Shown in pieces: positions 9,807 through 17,997 of a stretch of DNA of 64,000 nt (positions are counted from its first letter, which is position 1; each line of letters starts with the position of its first letter). The stretch covers positions 992,001 through 1,056,000 of the forward strand of contig NZ_CP022529.1 in NCBI RefSeq assembly GCF_002237595.1, given 5' to 3'. The DNA comes from Labrenzia sp. VG12. Lineage in GTDB: Bacteria; Pseudomonadota; Alphaproteobacteria; Rhizobiales; Stappiaceae. Position numbers and translations under genes: made by a program. The notes below the pieces were generated by a model. It was not told the origin of the DNA, searched no databases, and saw only the letters and a program-made list of their open reading frames with translations.

Positions 9807-11800
9807 AAGATCCCCTTTGCACCGATCCTGGGCGGCCACTTCATGATGACACCGCGTTCAGTGGTGGCAATGACGCATTGCGTGAAGTGATTGATGGACG
9901 CGTATTCCGCAACAAACCGGTCGAGCACAGCCCCCAGAAGGAATGCGCTGGCGCCTTCAAAGGCCTTGTCGTCCAGCGTGATGGTGACTTCCAGACCTCG
10001 CGCAACGCCAGTGCCGGACTTTTGCTGCAGACGGCGCACGACGGGACGGGTGGAAACTGCGCGCACCGATTGGGCCTGTCGGTCTGCCGCATTGTCGGAC
10101 AGCGGCGCGAACACGCTCAGAATGTCTCGGAATGACCGTCCGTCGGCGCCAGCCGCATCATGGACAAGACCCGTATGGTTGAGCGCCAGTATGTTGATGA
10201 GGCGCCAGGCAATGGCGCCGGCGTGACCATCCTCCCCAAGCCGCTCGTTGTAGGAAAGCAGCGGCGGGCGCGGCGCGGTCGGACCGGCAACGCAATCCAC
10301 TTTCAGACCGACATCTTCCAGAATGCGGAAGTCGCCGGTTTCGGACTTGTCCGGATTGGAGCCGACAGGCAGATCCGCGGCAAGAGCGCGATTGGACGCC
10401 ATGACTTTCAGGGAGAGTTCCGCAAGGCGCTTCTTGCCGCTTTGCAAAAGTGCCGTTGCCTGTGCTCCGCTGGAGATGGTGATGAACGTCTCCGTGCCGA
10501 CATAGGAGCTGGGCTGCTGCCGCCGGATTTCCGACGACGATTGGCGGCGCGGCAGCCGGCGGATTGTATAGAACCATTCATGTCCGGATTTTTCCGTGTC
10601 CGGCGCAACGCTGTAGAGCGGTTCTATGGGGCGCTTTTCGCCACCGGAAAAATGTGCGTTGACCTCGGTGACGGAATGAACCTCGTAGTCCAGCGGTCGC
10701 GTTCTGTCGGTGATGACCGCAAATTCGTGCTGCCCCTTCTTGATCGGCACCCGGTCCGTCTGGCGTTCGAACAGATTGACGGCGGGTGCTGTGTGAAGGG
10801 CAAATATCTTGCCCTCGACATGGGCCGGCAGGCGCGACTCGGCTTCATCGAAGACAAACACCAGGTCAAAGGACTTGGCGCGGATCCGGTCGAGATAGCG
10901 GCGCAGTCCTGTAAGACGAAAGCCCAGAAAGCTGCGCGGGAAGTTGAAATAGTCGCGCAAATGGTCAAAGCCGGTGAACAGCCTGAGGTCATTGTGCAAA
11001 AGCGCATCTTCCTCGTCGAAGCCGAGTTGCTGAACAGCGGACACCGGCAGCCGCTGCAGGCTGACCTGGCCAAAAGCATCTTCCGTGCGCAGGTAAAGCG
11101 CGATGGTGTGGCCGAAGATTTGCTCATAGACCTTTGACGCCAGATCCAGCGGGCCCACCAGCCGGATGGGCAGTTCATCAATGCGGCAGCCTGCGACCTG
11201 GAATTCCGGTTTTTTGAGCGCTTCTTCCGCAGAAACTTCCAGTTCCGGATCTTCTGCCATGCGGTGGGTCAATGTGATCGACAGACCGGCCCGGGCGCGC
11301 CGGTCTTCGGCCATGTCAGCGCCAAGGCCGGACACCTGCGCAGCTGAGCTGAGATACTTTGCCGAGGTGAGTTCCAAAGGCGTCAGGGTGATGGGAGAGG
11401 TCAGGGTGAAGCGGCAGCGGACTTCTCCCTGCCGTTCGCGGAACACTGCCTCCATGGGCGCGTGGCGCTCGATCTTGATGCCGTTTCGCAAGTTGGCATC
11501 GCCGAATTTCGGCGTGACGCGCGCCAGCACCATTGATGGAATCGGGGCGAGGGCGGTCGGATAGAGCTGCTCAAACAGATTGGAGGTGAATTCCGCGAAT
11601 TCGTGCTTCATCTTGAGCTGTACGCGGGCAGACAGGAAGGCAGTGCCTTCCAGCAGACCGGACAACATCGGGTCCGACTTGTCTTCCAGAAGTCCGCCCA
11701 GGCGCTCGGCTACGGCGGGATAGACCTCCGCGAAGGCGGCGCCCTGTTCGCGCAGATAAATGAGTTCCTGATTATAGAGATCCAGAAATTCGCGGTTCAT
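9803..11800 (-). CDS. tssF: T6SS baseplate subunit TssF
   Basis: This 665-residue protein has the diagnostic TssF (ImpG/VasA) start: LDLYNQELIYLREQGAAFAE, then YPAVAERLGG and SDPMLSGLLEGTAFLSARV. Family members form the baseplate wedge as a TssF2G heterotrimer. The length is slightly above the usual ~590-620. Its start overlaps the tssE stop (TAATG) and its stop overlaps the tssG start (ATGA), so tssE-tssF-tssG is tightly coupled. Confidence 0.96.
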   Translation of the reverse strand: MNREFLDLYNQELIYLREQGAAFAEVYPAVAERLGGLLEDKSDPMLSGLLEGTAFLSARVQLKMKHEFAEFTSNLFEQLYPTALAPIPSMVLARVTPKFGDANLRNGIKIERHAPMEAVFRERQGEVRCRFTLTSPITLTPLELTSAKYLSSAAQVSGLGADMAEDRRARAGLSITLTHRMAEDPELEVSAEEALKKPEFQVAGCRIDELPIRLVGPLDLASKVYEQIFGHTIALYLRTEDAFGQVSLQRLPVSAVQQLGFDEEDALLHNDLRLFTGFDHLRDYFNFPRSFLGFRLTGLRRYLDRIRAKSFDLVFVFDEAESRLPAHVEGKIFALHTAPAVNLFERQTDRVPIKKGQHEFAVITDRTRPLDYEVHSVTEVNAHFSGGEKRPIEPLYSVAPDTEKSGHEWFYTIRRLPRRQSSSEIRRQQPSSYVGTETFITISSGAQATALLQSGKKRLAELSLKVMASNRALAADLPVGSNPDKSETGDFRILEDVGLKVDCVAGPTAPRPPLLSYNERLGEDGHAGAIAWRLINILALNHTGLVHDAAGADGRSFRDILSVFAPLSDNAADRQAQSVRAVSTRPVVRRLQQKSGTGVARGLEVTITLDDKAFEGASAFLLGAVLDRFVAEYASINHFTQCVIATTERGVIMKWPPRIGAKGIL

Positions 11801-12348
11801 TAAGTCGCCCCGATAATCTTGATACGTCCGAATGCGGGATCGACATCGGCAACGAATTCACTGCCGACCCGGATCGGGTCGCAGCGGATTTCGGCCTTGA
11901 TCAGGAACCGGACCTTGAACGTGTCGCTGTCAATGCTGTCGTCCCTGGTCACCTGAAGTGTCTTGGGATCCATTCTTGGTTCAAACCGGATCAGAGCTTC
12001 CCGAATATCATCTGCAAGGCGCTCGATCCGCACCGTATCTACGATGTGGACGGACAGATCCGGCAGACCGTAGTTCAAGATGGAGGTGGTGACCTCCGGA
12101 AAATCGGAAAGGTCTTGTGTGGAGTTGAGATTGACCGTGTTCAGCAGGGCTTGAAGGTCTCTGCGAACTTCGGACAGAAGGGCGTGTTCAGAAACGCCGT
12201 AGGAGCGGGACAGTCGACGGCCGGAGCGCAGATTTTTTCCCTTTGAGCTTTGTTTCTGCCGTTCCTGGGCAGCCTTGTAGTCCGGGTCGTCCATCGCCCG
12301 GAAAGCCCACATCAGCGGGGAGTGCATTTTCACGGTTGATTTAGCCAT
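11800..12348 (-). CDS. tssE: T6SS baseplate subunit TssE (gp25-like)
   Basis: A 182-residue gp25-like lysozyme-fold protein of the T6SS baseplate. Family features are the SRSYGVSEHALLSEVRRDLQ region, a conserved N-Y-G-L-P-D motif (ILNYGLPDLS) and IREALIRFEPRM. The ATG at 12348 is chosen because the family begins near this point; longer in-frame starts add an unlikely Trp-rich leader. The final TAA overlaps the tssF ATG. It lies downstream of the hcp terminator, so its expression should be lower than that of hcp. Confidence 0.93.
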   Translation of the reverse strand: MAKSTVKMHSPLMWAFRAMDDPDYKAAQERQKQSSKGKNLRSGRRLSRSYGVSEHALLSEVRRDLQALLNTVNLNSTQDLSDFPEVTTSILNYGLPDLSVHIVDTVRIERLADDIREALIRFEPRMDPKTLQVTRDDSIDSDTFKVRFLIKAEIRCDPIRVGSEFVADVDPAFGRIKIIGAT

Positions 12349-12433
12349 CGGCCATGCCCACGCTGACTGCCAGCCCCAAGATGCTTGTCGTTCCATTCGG
12401 CGTTGCGCCGGAGATCGACTTGAGCGAATGCCT

Positions 12434-12469
12434 GAAAGAAAACGGCTGCCGCGCAGCGCGCGGCAGCCG
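12434..12469 (-). terminator. Intrinsic terminator/attenuator after hcp
   Basis: A perfect 12-bp stem (12458-12469 with 12443-12454) around a 3-base loop lies 15 bases after the hcp stop. On the minus strand it is followed by TTTTCTTTC. It should end most hcp transcripts and let a minority read through into tssEFG-clpV, which fits the need for a great excess of Hcp. Confidence 0.88.
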
Positions 12470-12483
12470 GGTCGGCAAAAGCC

Positions 12484-12969
12484 TTATTTCTTTTCGTTGG
12501 ATGCGATGTCCCAGGCAAATTCCGGGGCCGCGCCCTTGGAGCCGTCCGGCTTCTGTTCGGTGTAGATGTATTTGTACTCACCGAAGTTCAGCGTGCAGCT
12601 TTCCGTGATGCGGTCGTCGGAACCGCTGCCACCGGTCGAGATGTTGGTGACGATAATGTCCTTCATCTCGATCTTGATGTATTCCAGCGGGCTGTCACCA
12701 GCCGCCTTGCGCACGAACAGCGTGCCCTTGGCGATGTGCTTGCCGGTGGAAACATGCTGGAACAGCACCGGGGTGGATTTGTCGACATATTTGGTGATGC
12801 TCAGATCCTGAAAATGAGCCTTGCCGGAACCGGAACCGCCGCCCATATGGGTGGTGCCGGACTGGGAGGCGCCCCAGGACCAGGACAGGACGTCAATCTT
12901 GTCCTTATGGGTTTTGTCCTGTGCTTCACCTTTGATACCATCAAGTTCCAGAAAAAAATCGACAGCCAT
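12484..12969 (-). CDS. hcp: T6SS inner tube protein Hcp (TssD)
   Basis: A 161-residue Hcp1-family protein that stacks as hexamers to form the expelled tube and can chaperone small effectors. It starts MAVDFFLELDGIKGEA, and carries VDVLSWSWG-type and TLNFGEYKYIYTEQ signatures. The ATG at 12969 is chosen because AGAGGA lies upstream and because family members begin here. The gene is bracketed by stem-loops on both sides, consistent with separately processed, abundant mRNA. Confidence 0.95.
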   Translation of the reverse strand: MAVDFFLELDGIKGEAQDKTHKDKIDVLSWSWGASQSGTTHMGGGSGSGKAHFQDLSITKYVDKSTPVLFQHVSTGKHIAKGTLFVRKAAGDSPLEYIKIEMKDIIVTNISTGGSGSDDRITESCTLNFGEYKYIYTEQKPDGSKGAAPEFAWDIASNEKK

Positions 12970-13046
12970 TTCAATAAGTCCTCTTGGTTGTTGACGGTCA
13001 GGTCCGGAGACCTGACACAATCCTAACTATTCCTGACAACTACCTC

Positions 13047-13170
13047 GGACCTCGCGGTCCAAACCCCTAGACACTTGCGTGTCTCGTTTGTACCTCCGCC
13101 CGGAAAAACCGGACCGCATCCTTTGGGGATGCCTGCCGGGGGCGCTGACCGCCGCCCGGCAATTCGTGAA
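13047..13170 (-). repeat. Cluster of short stem-loops between tssC and hcp
   Basis: The 202-base tssC-hcp gap holds at least three perfect small hairpins: GGACC/GGTCC at 13047-13060, AGACAC/GTGTCT at 13069-13084, and GCATCC/GGATGC at 13116-13132. An imperfect GC-rich one follows at 13136-13160. None has a U-tract on the minus strand, so mRNA processing or stabilisation of the hcp message is more likely than termination. Confidence 0.55.
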
Positions 13171-13171
13171 A

Positions 13172-14695
13172 TCAGGTGCCGTCCTGCGGGATGCGGGACG
13201 CCAGGCTCATGCCGATGTCCATGCCTTCCAGCTGATAGTGCGGACGCAGGAAGAACTGGGCCCGGTAATAACCGGGGTTTTCTTCATCGGGCACGATGGT
13301 GACCTTGGCTTCGCGAAGCGGCTTGCGCGCTTTGGTTTCCTCGGTCGAATTGTCCGGATCACCGTCGACATAGTCCATGATCCAGTCGTTCAGCCAACGC
13401 TGCAGCTGCGGCGCTTCCTTGGTCGAACCGATCTTGTTGCGCACCATCACTTTCAGGTAGTGGGCGAAACGCGTGGTCGCGAACATGTAGGGCAGTCGGG
13501 CGGACAGGTTGTCGGAAGCGGTCGCATCCTTGCCGTCCGGTCCGGAGAATTGCCGTGGCTTGAACACGGACTGAGCCCCGAGGAAAGCCGCCTGATCGGT
13601 GTTCTTGCGGTGGATCAGCGGGATCAGCCCAAGGCGGGAGATCTCGTGTTCGCGCCGGTCCGAAATTGCGATCTCGGCAGGGCATTTCTGATCGACGCCA
13701 CCATCATCGGTCTCAAAGACATGGGTCGGCAGTTCCTCGACCAATCCACCGCTTTCAACGCCGCGGATACGGACTGTCCAGCCATATTCCTTGTAGGCCC
13801 GGTTGACGTTCGCCGCCATGGCATAGGCGGAGTTCATCCAGGCGTAATTGTCGTGCGTGTCCTCGCCGAACTCCTCTTCGAAGGCGAATTCTTCGACCGG
13901 ATCCGACTTGGCGCCGTAGGGCTGCCGGGCCAGGACACGCGGCATGGTCAGACCGAGATAACGCGCATCTTCGGATTCGCGAAGGGTCCGCCACTGGGCG
14001 TGGATCTCCGTGTCGAAGATCTTCGACAAGTCGCGTTTGGCCGGCAGTTCCGTCCAGCTGTCCATCTGCATCAGCTGCGGGTTGGCAGCCGCCAGGAAAG
14101 GAGCGTGGGCCGCGGCCGAAATCTTCGCCATGCCGCGCAGAACCGTGATGTCCTGCGGGTCGTAGGAAAACTCGTAGTCACCAACAAGGCATCCGTAAGG
14201 CTGGCCACCAAGCTGGCCGAATTCGGCTTCGTAGATCTGCTTGAACAGCGGGCTCTGGTCCCACTTGGCGCCACGATAGCTCTTGAAGACCCCGGCAAGT
14301 TCCCGTTTGGAGATGTTCAGGAACTGCAGTTTCAGCGTCGCATCCGTTTCCGACTGGTGGACCAGATAGTCCAGACCGCGCCAGGCGCTTTCCAGTTTCT
14401 GGTATTCCGGCGCGTGAATGATCTCATTCACCTGCGCGCTCAGCTTTTCGTCCAGCTTGGCGATCATCTCGTCGATGGTGTCATAGACATCATCCTTGAT
14501 CAGGGCCTGGTCGGACAGGGCCTCGGCGAGGAAGGTCGACATGGCATTGTCAACAAGCTGATTGGCCGTGTCGTTCTCGTCCTTGATGCGAAAGTTCTGT
14601 TTCAGGATCGAGGCGAACTCTTCCGGGCTGGCTTCTCCCGTGGCTTCGCCGGCAGCAGCAGCGCTGGTCTGGGCGCTGGTATCCGTGTTGCTCAT
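13172..14695 (-). CDS. tssC: T6SS contractile sheath large subunit TssC
   Basis: A 507-residue VipB/TssC sheath subunit, the usual length. Signatures are AWRGLDYLVHQSETD near residue 100, the GDYEFS/DPQDITVLRGMAKISAAAHAPFL block, and the C-terminal KVTIVPDEENPGYYRAQFFLRPHYQLEGM. It pairs with TssB to form the sheath that contracts around the Hcp tube. The ATG is two bases downstream of the tssB TAA codon's first base (TAAATG), so the pair is coupled. Confidence 0.97.
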   Translation of the reverse strand: MSNTDTSAQTSAAAAGEATGEASPEEFASILKQNFRIKDENDTANQLVDNAMSTFLAEALSDQALIKDDVYDTIDEMIAKLDEKLSAQVNEIIHAPEYQKLESAWRGLDYLVHQSETDATLKLQFLNISKRELAGVFKSYRGAKWDQSPLFKQIYEAEFGQLGGQPYGCLVGDYEFSYDPQDITVLRGMAKISAAAHAPFLAAANPQLMQMDSWTELPAKRDLSKIFDTEIHAQWRTLRESEDARYLGLTMPRVLARQPYGAKSDPVEEFAFEEEFGEDTHDNYAWMNSAYAMAANVNRAYKEYGWTVRIRGVESGGLVEELPTHVFETDDGGVDQKCPAEIAISDRREHEISRLGLIPLIHRKNTDQAAFLGAQSVFKPRQFSGPDGKDATASDNLSARLPYMFATTRFAHYLKVMVRNKIGSTKEAPQLQRWLNDWIMDYVDGDPDNSTEETKARKPLREAKVTIVPDEENPGYYRAQFFLRPHYQLEGMDIGMSLASRIPQDGT

Positions 14696-15250
14696 TTACG
14701 CCTCCTCTTTGCCGTCGCCTTCTGCCGCACCGTCGGCAGAATTCGATTGATCGGCCTCGATCTTCTGAGCCAGGGCCTGCATCAGAGCGGGGTCCCGTGT
14801 CAGTTCCTCCAGTTGCGAAATCGCCTGAACGCGGCCATCCATCATGGTCCGAAGCGCAGCCAGGCTGCGGCGGGCGTCCAGAAGCTTCTTCAGCGCAGGC
14901 ACCTGTTCGGCCACCTTGCCGGGTGTGAAATCGTCCATGCTCTTGAAGCGAAGCTGAACGCTCATCTTGGAGTTGTCTTCACCGGACAGCTTGTCTTTCA
15001 CGGTGAAGGACGTGCCGGGTTCGATGGCCTCCATGCGCTTTGTGAAATTGTCCATGTCGATGTCGAGAAGCTTGCGATCGTCAATGTCGGGTTTCTCGAC
15101 ACCCGGATTGTCTCCGGACAGGTCGGCCATGATGCCCATGACAAATGGCAGCTCGACCTTTTGTTCCGCGTCAAACGGATCTTCGTAGAAAATGTGAACC
15201 CTCGGAGGCCTGTTCCGCTTGATAAAGCTTTGCCCGCTATTCGATGCCAT
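14696..15250 (-). CDS. tssB: T6SS contractile sheath small subunit TssB
   Basis: A 184-residue VipA/TssB protein: SFIKRNRPPRVHIFYED at the start, ELPFVMGIMADLSG, and RKLLDIDMDNFTKRM, followed by a C-terminal helix that contacts TssC. It is the first gene after a 269-base non-coding gap that contains a strong inverted repeat, so a promoter for tssBC-hcp probably lies just upstream. Confidence 0.97.
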   Translation of the reverse strand: MASNSGQSFIKRNRPPRVHIFYEDPFDAEQKVELPFVMGIMADLSGDNPGVEKPDIDDRKLLDIDMDNFTKRMEAIEPGTSFTVKDKLSGEDNSKMSVQLRFKSMDDFTPGKVAEQVPALKKLLDARRSLAALRTMMDGRVQAISQLEELTRDPALMQALAQKIEADQSNSADGAAEGDGKEEA

Positions 15251-15399
15251 TGTACTTGCCTTTCATTTCATTGACCCAGAAAAAGCAGGGCCAAATTTAG
15301 TCAAATACTGACGCAGCGATATTGGTTTATTGATTTTTTGTTTTCTCTGCGTTTGATCTCTTGTGTATCTATGTACTTCGAATGATCGTGATTGGAAGT

Positions 15400-15417
15400 G
15401 ATCATGGTCACATGATC
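15400..15417. promoter_or_regulatory. Operator-like palindrome upstream of tssB
   Basis: A perfect inverted repeat GATCATG-GTCA-CATGATC lies ~150 bases before the tssB start, in the AT-rich 15251-15519 gap between tssA and tssB. The 7-bp arms with a 4-base spacer fit a dimeric regulator. A further ATGATCG half-site is at 15382-15388. No -10/-35 pair could be assigned with confidence. Confidence 0.45.
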
Positions 15418-15519
15418 GCTGGTTTCGAATTTTCTTTCGATTATTGAGGACCCGTTGACCGATTGTGTCAAGAAGAACCTGAAAACTCTAGGGAATGTGG
15501 TCCCGGTCATTGCGTAGCT

Positions 15520-16797
15520 TCAGTCGTCCTCCGGTCGCAAAAACAGGTTCAGGAGGCCGGTGAAGGACCCGGAACTCATGTTCTGGGCTTCTTCGAGCAG
15601 CAGGGGGATCGGGCTCGTCGGCTCGTTGGTGGTGTAATATCCCTTGACCGCACCGATGCCTTTCATCGCGTCCGATCGGCTCTCGATCACCATGACGGAG
15701 AAATCTTCAATGTCGCCGAGGTCGCGATCGTCGTTCTCGTTGAGGTCGATCAGCCGATCATTGGACAGCTGCAGTCCGCTTGCCCCCAGGAGCAGGGCGA
15801 CATCGTCAAACCGGCGCGGCATCAGAATTTTCAGCGCATCGAGATAGGATTTTCCGACGAGGCCACGCGCCTCTCGAACGAGAAACAGGGCCGGGTGCGA
15901 CGGTTCCCTGGACGAGAAATAGTCCTCGACGGCATCCAGGATCAGCTTTGCCTGCGCCGCGTTGGCGATGTCCTGCTGTTCCATTGCCGGCTGATCCGCA
16001 GAACCGGCATCCTGCGATGCCTCTTCCTGATCCTCGCCGGCTTCATCTTCAGGGGATATGCGACCGAGGCGGACGTTCAGCTCTGTCGTCATTTCCTTCA
16101 GCAACGTCGTCAGGGCGTCGAAGTTGGGCGGTGCTGCCTTTGCGTCCTTAAGCTTCTCGGTGCAGATGCTGGAAATTGCCTCCAGTTCTGCGGGCAGGTC
16201 TGAGAGATCCTGCACGACCTCATCGATTTCATCCTGCTCCAGTTCACCGGATGTGAGAGCTGCCTCGATGGCGCCAAGCGAAATGGTATGCTCGTCCGGT
16301 CGCGCTGTCGCGCTTCCGGCGGCGATCTGGATGGCGCGGTAGCTTATCGGGCCGGTTCGGCGGGTCTTCAGCAGCGGTGCGGCTTCAAGCGGCAGGACTA
16401 CGGCTGGGCGGTTGTTGAGGGCTTCCAGGGCACCAACGCGCTCCATATAACCAAAGTCGGCATCGACCGGATGAACCTCGTCCCAGTGCGACTCAAGCAG
16501 TTTTCGGATGGTGCGAACGGCATTGGCAAAGGTGTGCAATTGCCCGCCCAACAGGCCGAACTGGGCAACGAAGACCAGAAGTCTCAGGTCCCTGGACTGT
16601 TTCAGGAAGCCGTCCATCTGTTTGAACAGATCTGTAAAATCGATTTCCGACCGGTCGAACTCGCTGAACCGTTCGGGCAGCATTTCCTCACAGGAATCAA
16701 GCAGGGCGGCAAAGGCGGGTTCAGTGTCATAAAGATCCGGTCCGCAACCCGCGCCGGGCGAGACTTCAGTGCCGTAGGTGTCCGGATCAAAGCTCAT
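15520..16797 (-). CDS. tssA: T6SS assembly protein TssA (ImpA-type)
   Basis: A 425-residue protein with the ImpA N-terminal domain (PAFAALLDSCEEMLPERF, then LRLLVFVAQFGLLGG) and a family-typical C-terminal block (MKGIGAVKGYYTTNEPTSPIPLLLEEAQ split over two helices). TssA primes baseplate and sheath polymerisation. The ATG at 16797 is chosen because GGGGAG lies upstream; an in-frame alternative is at 16833. An acidic linker lies near residues 250-280. It follows the OmpA-like gene after a stem-loop. Confidence 0.93.
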   Translation of the reverse strand: MSFDPDTYGTEVSPGAGCGPDLYDTEPAFAALLDSCEEMLPERFSEFDRSEIDFTDLFKQMDGFLKQSRDLRLLVFVAQFGLLGGQLHTFANAVRTIRKLLESHWDEVHPVDADFGYMERVGALEALNNRPAVVLPLEAAPLLKTRRTGPISYRAIQIAAGSATARPDEHTISLGAIEAALTSGELEQDEIDEVVQDLSDLPAELEAISSICTEKLKDAKAAPPNFDALTTLLKEMTTELNVRLGRISPEDEAGEDQEEASQDAGSADQPAMEQQDIANAAQAKLILDAVEDYFSSREPSHPALFLVREARGLVGKSYLDALKILMPRRFDDVALLLGASGLQLSNDRLIDLNENDDRDLGDIEDFSVMVIESRSDAMKGIGAVKGYYTTNEPTSPIPLLLEEAQNMSSGSFTGLLNLFLRPEDD

Positions 16798-16848
16798 GGA
16801 TGCTCCCCAACCCGGTCCGTTGCCCAGGCCCATCTCTTATAGAATTTG

Positions 16849-16876
16849 CTCCGGCCGGTTGTCTGTCCGGCCGGAG
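16849..16876 (-). terminator. Stem-loop between OmpA-like gene and tssA
   Basis: Perfect 10-bp arms CTCCGGCCGG (16849-16858) and CCGGCCGGAG (16867-16876) enclose an 8-base loop, 12 bases after the OmpA-like stop. No run of U follows on the minus strand, so it could be a weak terminator or an RNA-stability hairpin. Confidence 0.5.
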
Positions 16877-16888
16877 ACCGCACGAGCC

Positions 16889-17605
16889 TTACTGCTCGAG
16901 GATAAGCTTGCTTTCGACGCGGCGATTGGCCGGGTCGTTGATGTCGGAGACCTTCGGCCGCGATTCGCCGTAGGCAACAGTCGTCAGCCGGCCTCGATTG
17001 ACACCGAGATTGATCAGATACTGTGTAACCGCCTGCGCACGGTCCTCCGACAGACGTTGATTGTAGCTTTCGGATCCGATCCCGTCGGTGTGGCCCTCAA
17101 TGACAAATTTGGCTGTCGACAGATCGGGATCCTGTATGGCCTTGGCAAATTCCCGAAGGTTTGCCTGTGCCGAGGTGCTTAGTCGCGCAGAGGCATATTC
17201 AAAAGACACCAGCAGATTGAAGGCGTCGTCGATGGCGTTGGTTTCCGGATCGACCACAAGGGGGGCGTCGGGAGTGGCGGCGGCGGTGTCCGTCTGGCCA
17301 TCCGCGTTCTCCTGGGTCACGGCAACCTGGCCGCCACCTTCTGCCGCCCCATTCGGGTTGCACTCGTCTCTGGTGCCGATGCACAGGGCCCTAGTCGACC
17401 CCGTTGCCTTCAGCGAACGGGTCTTGAGCTGCTTGAAGTGCTGTTTCACTTCGTCCGCGGAGTAGGTCGCATCCTGTGCGGCTGCCGGCGAGGTTACACT
17501 CACAAGGCCGGCTAATCCGAGTGACAGCGCTGCGGCGAATATGGCGCTGCGCAGAACGGTGCGGTTGGCGCTGTGCCGGGTCTTGGAGTCAACGGTAGGG
17601 GTCAC
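16889..17605 (-). CDS. Exported OmpA-family peptidoglycan-binding protein
   Basis: A 238-residue protein with an N-terminal signal peptide (hydrophobic core SAIFAAALSLGLAGLVSV, cleavage near AAA-QDA). A middle region has a possible disulfide (LCIGTRDECN). A C-terminal OmpA_C domain (~125-235) shows FVIEGHTDGIGSESYNQRLS and NRRVESKLI. The GTG at 17605 is chosen because AAGGGAGGA lies nine bases upstream; longer in-frame starts have no such site. OmpA domains hold proteins to peptidoglycan. As first gene of the minus arm it could anchor the T6SS, which here lacks the TssJ lipoprotein. Confidence 0.85.
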   Translation of the reverse strand: MTPTVDSKTRHSANRTVLRSAIFAAALSLGLAGLVSVTSPAAAQDATYSADEVKQHFKQLKTRSLKATGSTRALCIGTRDECNPNGAAEGGGQVAVTQENADGQTDTAAATPDAPLVVDPETNAIDDAFNLLVSFEYASARLSTSAQANLREFAKAIQDPDLSTAKFVIEGHTDGIGSESYNQRLSEDRAQAVTQYLINLGVNRGRLTTVAYGESRPKVSDINDPANRRVESKLILEQ

Positions 17606-17997
17606 GATCTCAATCCTCCCTTGTGGAGTGTTCGAATGCGTCATTGCATCGGGCTTCGAAATGTATCGTGCCATATCGGTGGAATATTAGTGTGGTCAAA
17701 GTCACTAAAGTGCGTTTTGATGTCAGTATGTCGTTTTGCGGAAAAGAAGCAAGAGGATACACGGAGAATGACGTTGATGAGCGGGCTAATTAATTTGAGT
17801 GTTGCGGTGGTAAATAGAAGAACAGTTGGGTAAGGCGTTTGACGCAATTCCGTCACTCTAGCGCAGGGCGCCGAAAGTATTTGCAACAATTGTGTTCTTG
17901 AGCACATTATTTTTTGCGGAAACGCAATAGGTACTGAAGGAAGGCAGTTGCCAGGCTGTCATTGTCAGGAACCACAGTATTTCCGAGGAGACCTTTC
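17606..17997. promoter_or_regulatory. Divergent control region between the two T6SS arms
   Basis: These 392 bases separate the two start codons and are much more AT-rich than the flanks, especially 17690-17940. No gene is evident. Promoters for both arms must lie here. No sigma-54 type GG-N10-GC pair was recognised with confidence. Confidence 0.55.

Noticed and set aside
12330..12581. Possible small gene between hcp and tssE on the minus strand
   Set aside because: It crosses the perfect hcp terminator and the hcp 3' end, and its product is Arg/Ala/Pro low complexity.
13079..15274. Long plus-strand frame opposite tssC and tssB
   Set aside because: Covers two certain genes in antisense; no domain.
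15301..15510. 69-codon frame in the tssA-tssB gap
   Set aside because: It spans the AT-rich region with the palindrome, has no ribosome-binding site and shows no family features.
17606..17997. Sigma-54 promoter for the T6SS arms
   Set aside because: No convincing GG-N10-GC element was found at a sensible distance from either start.
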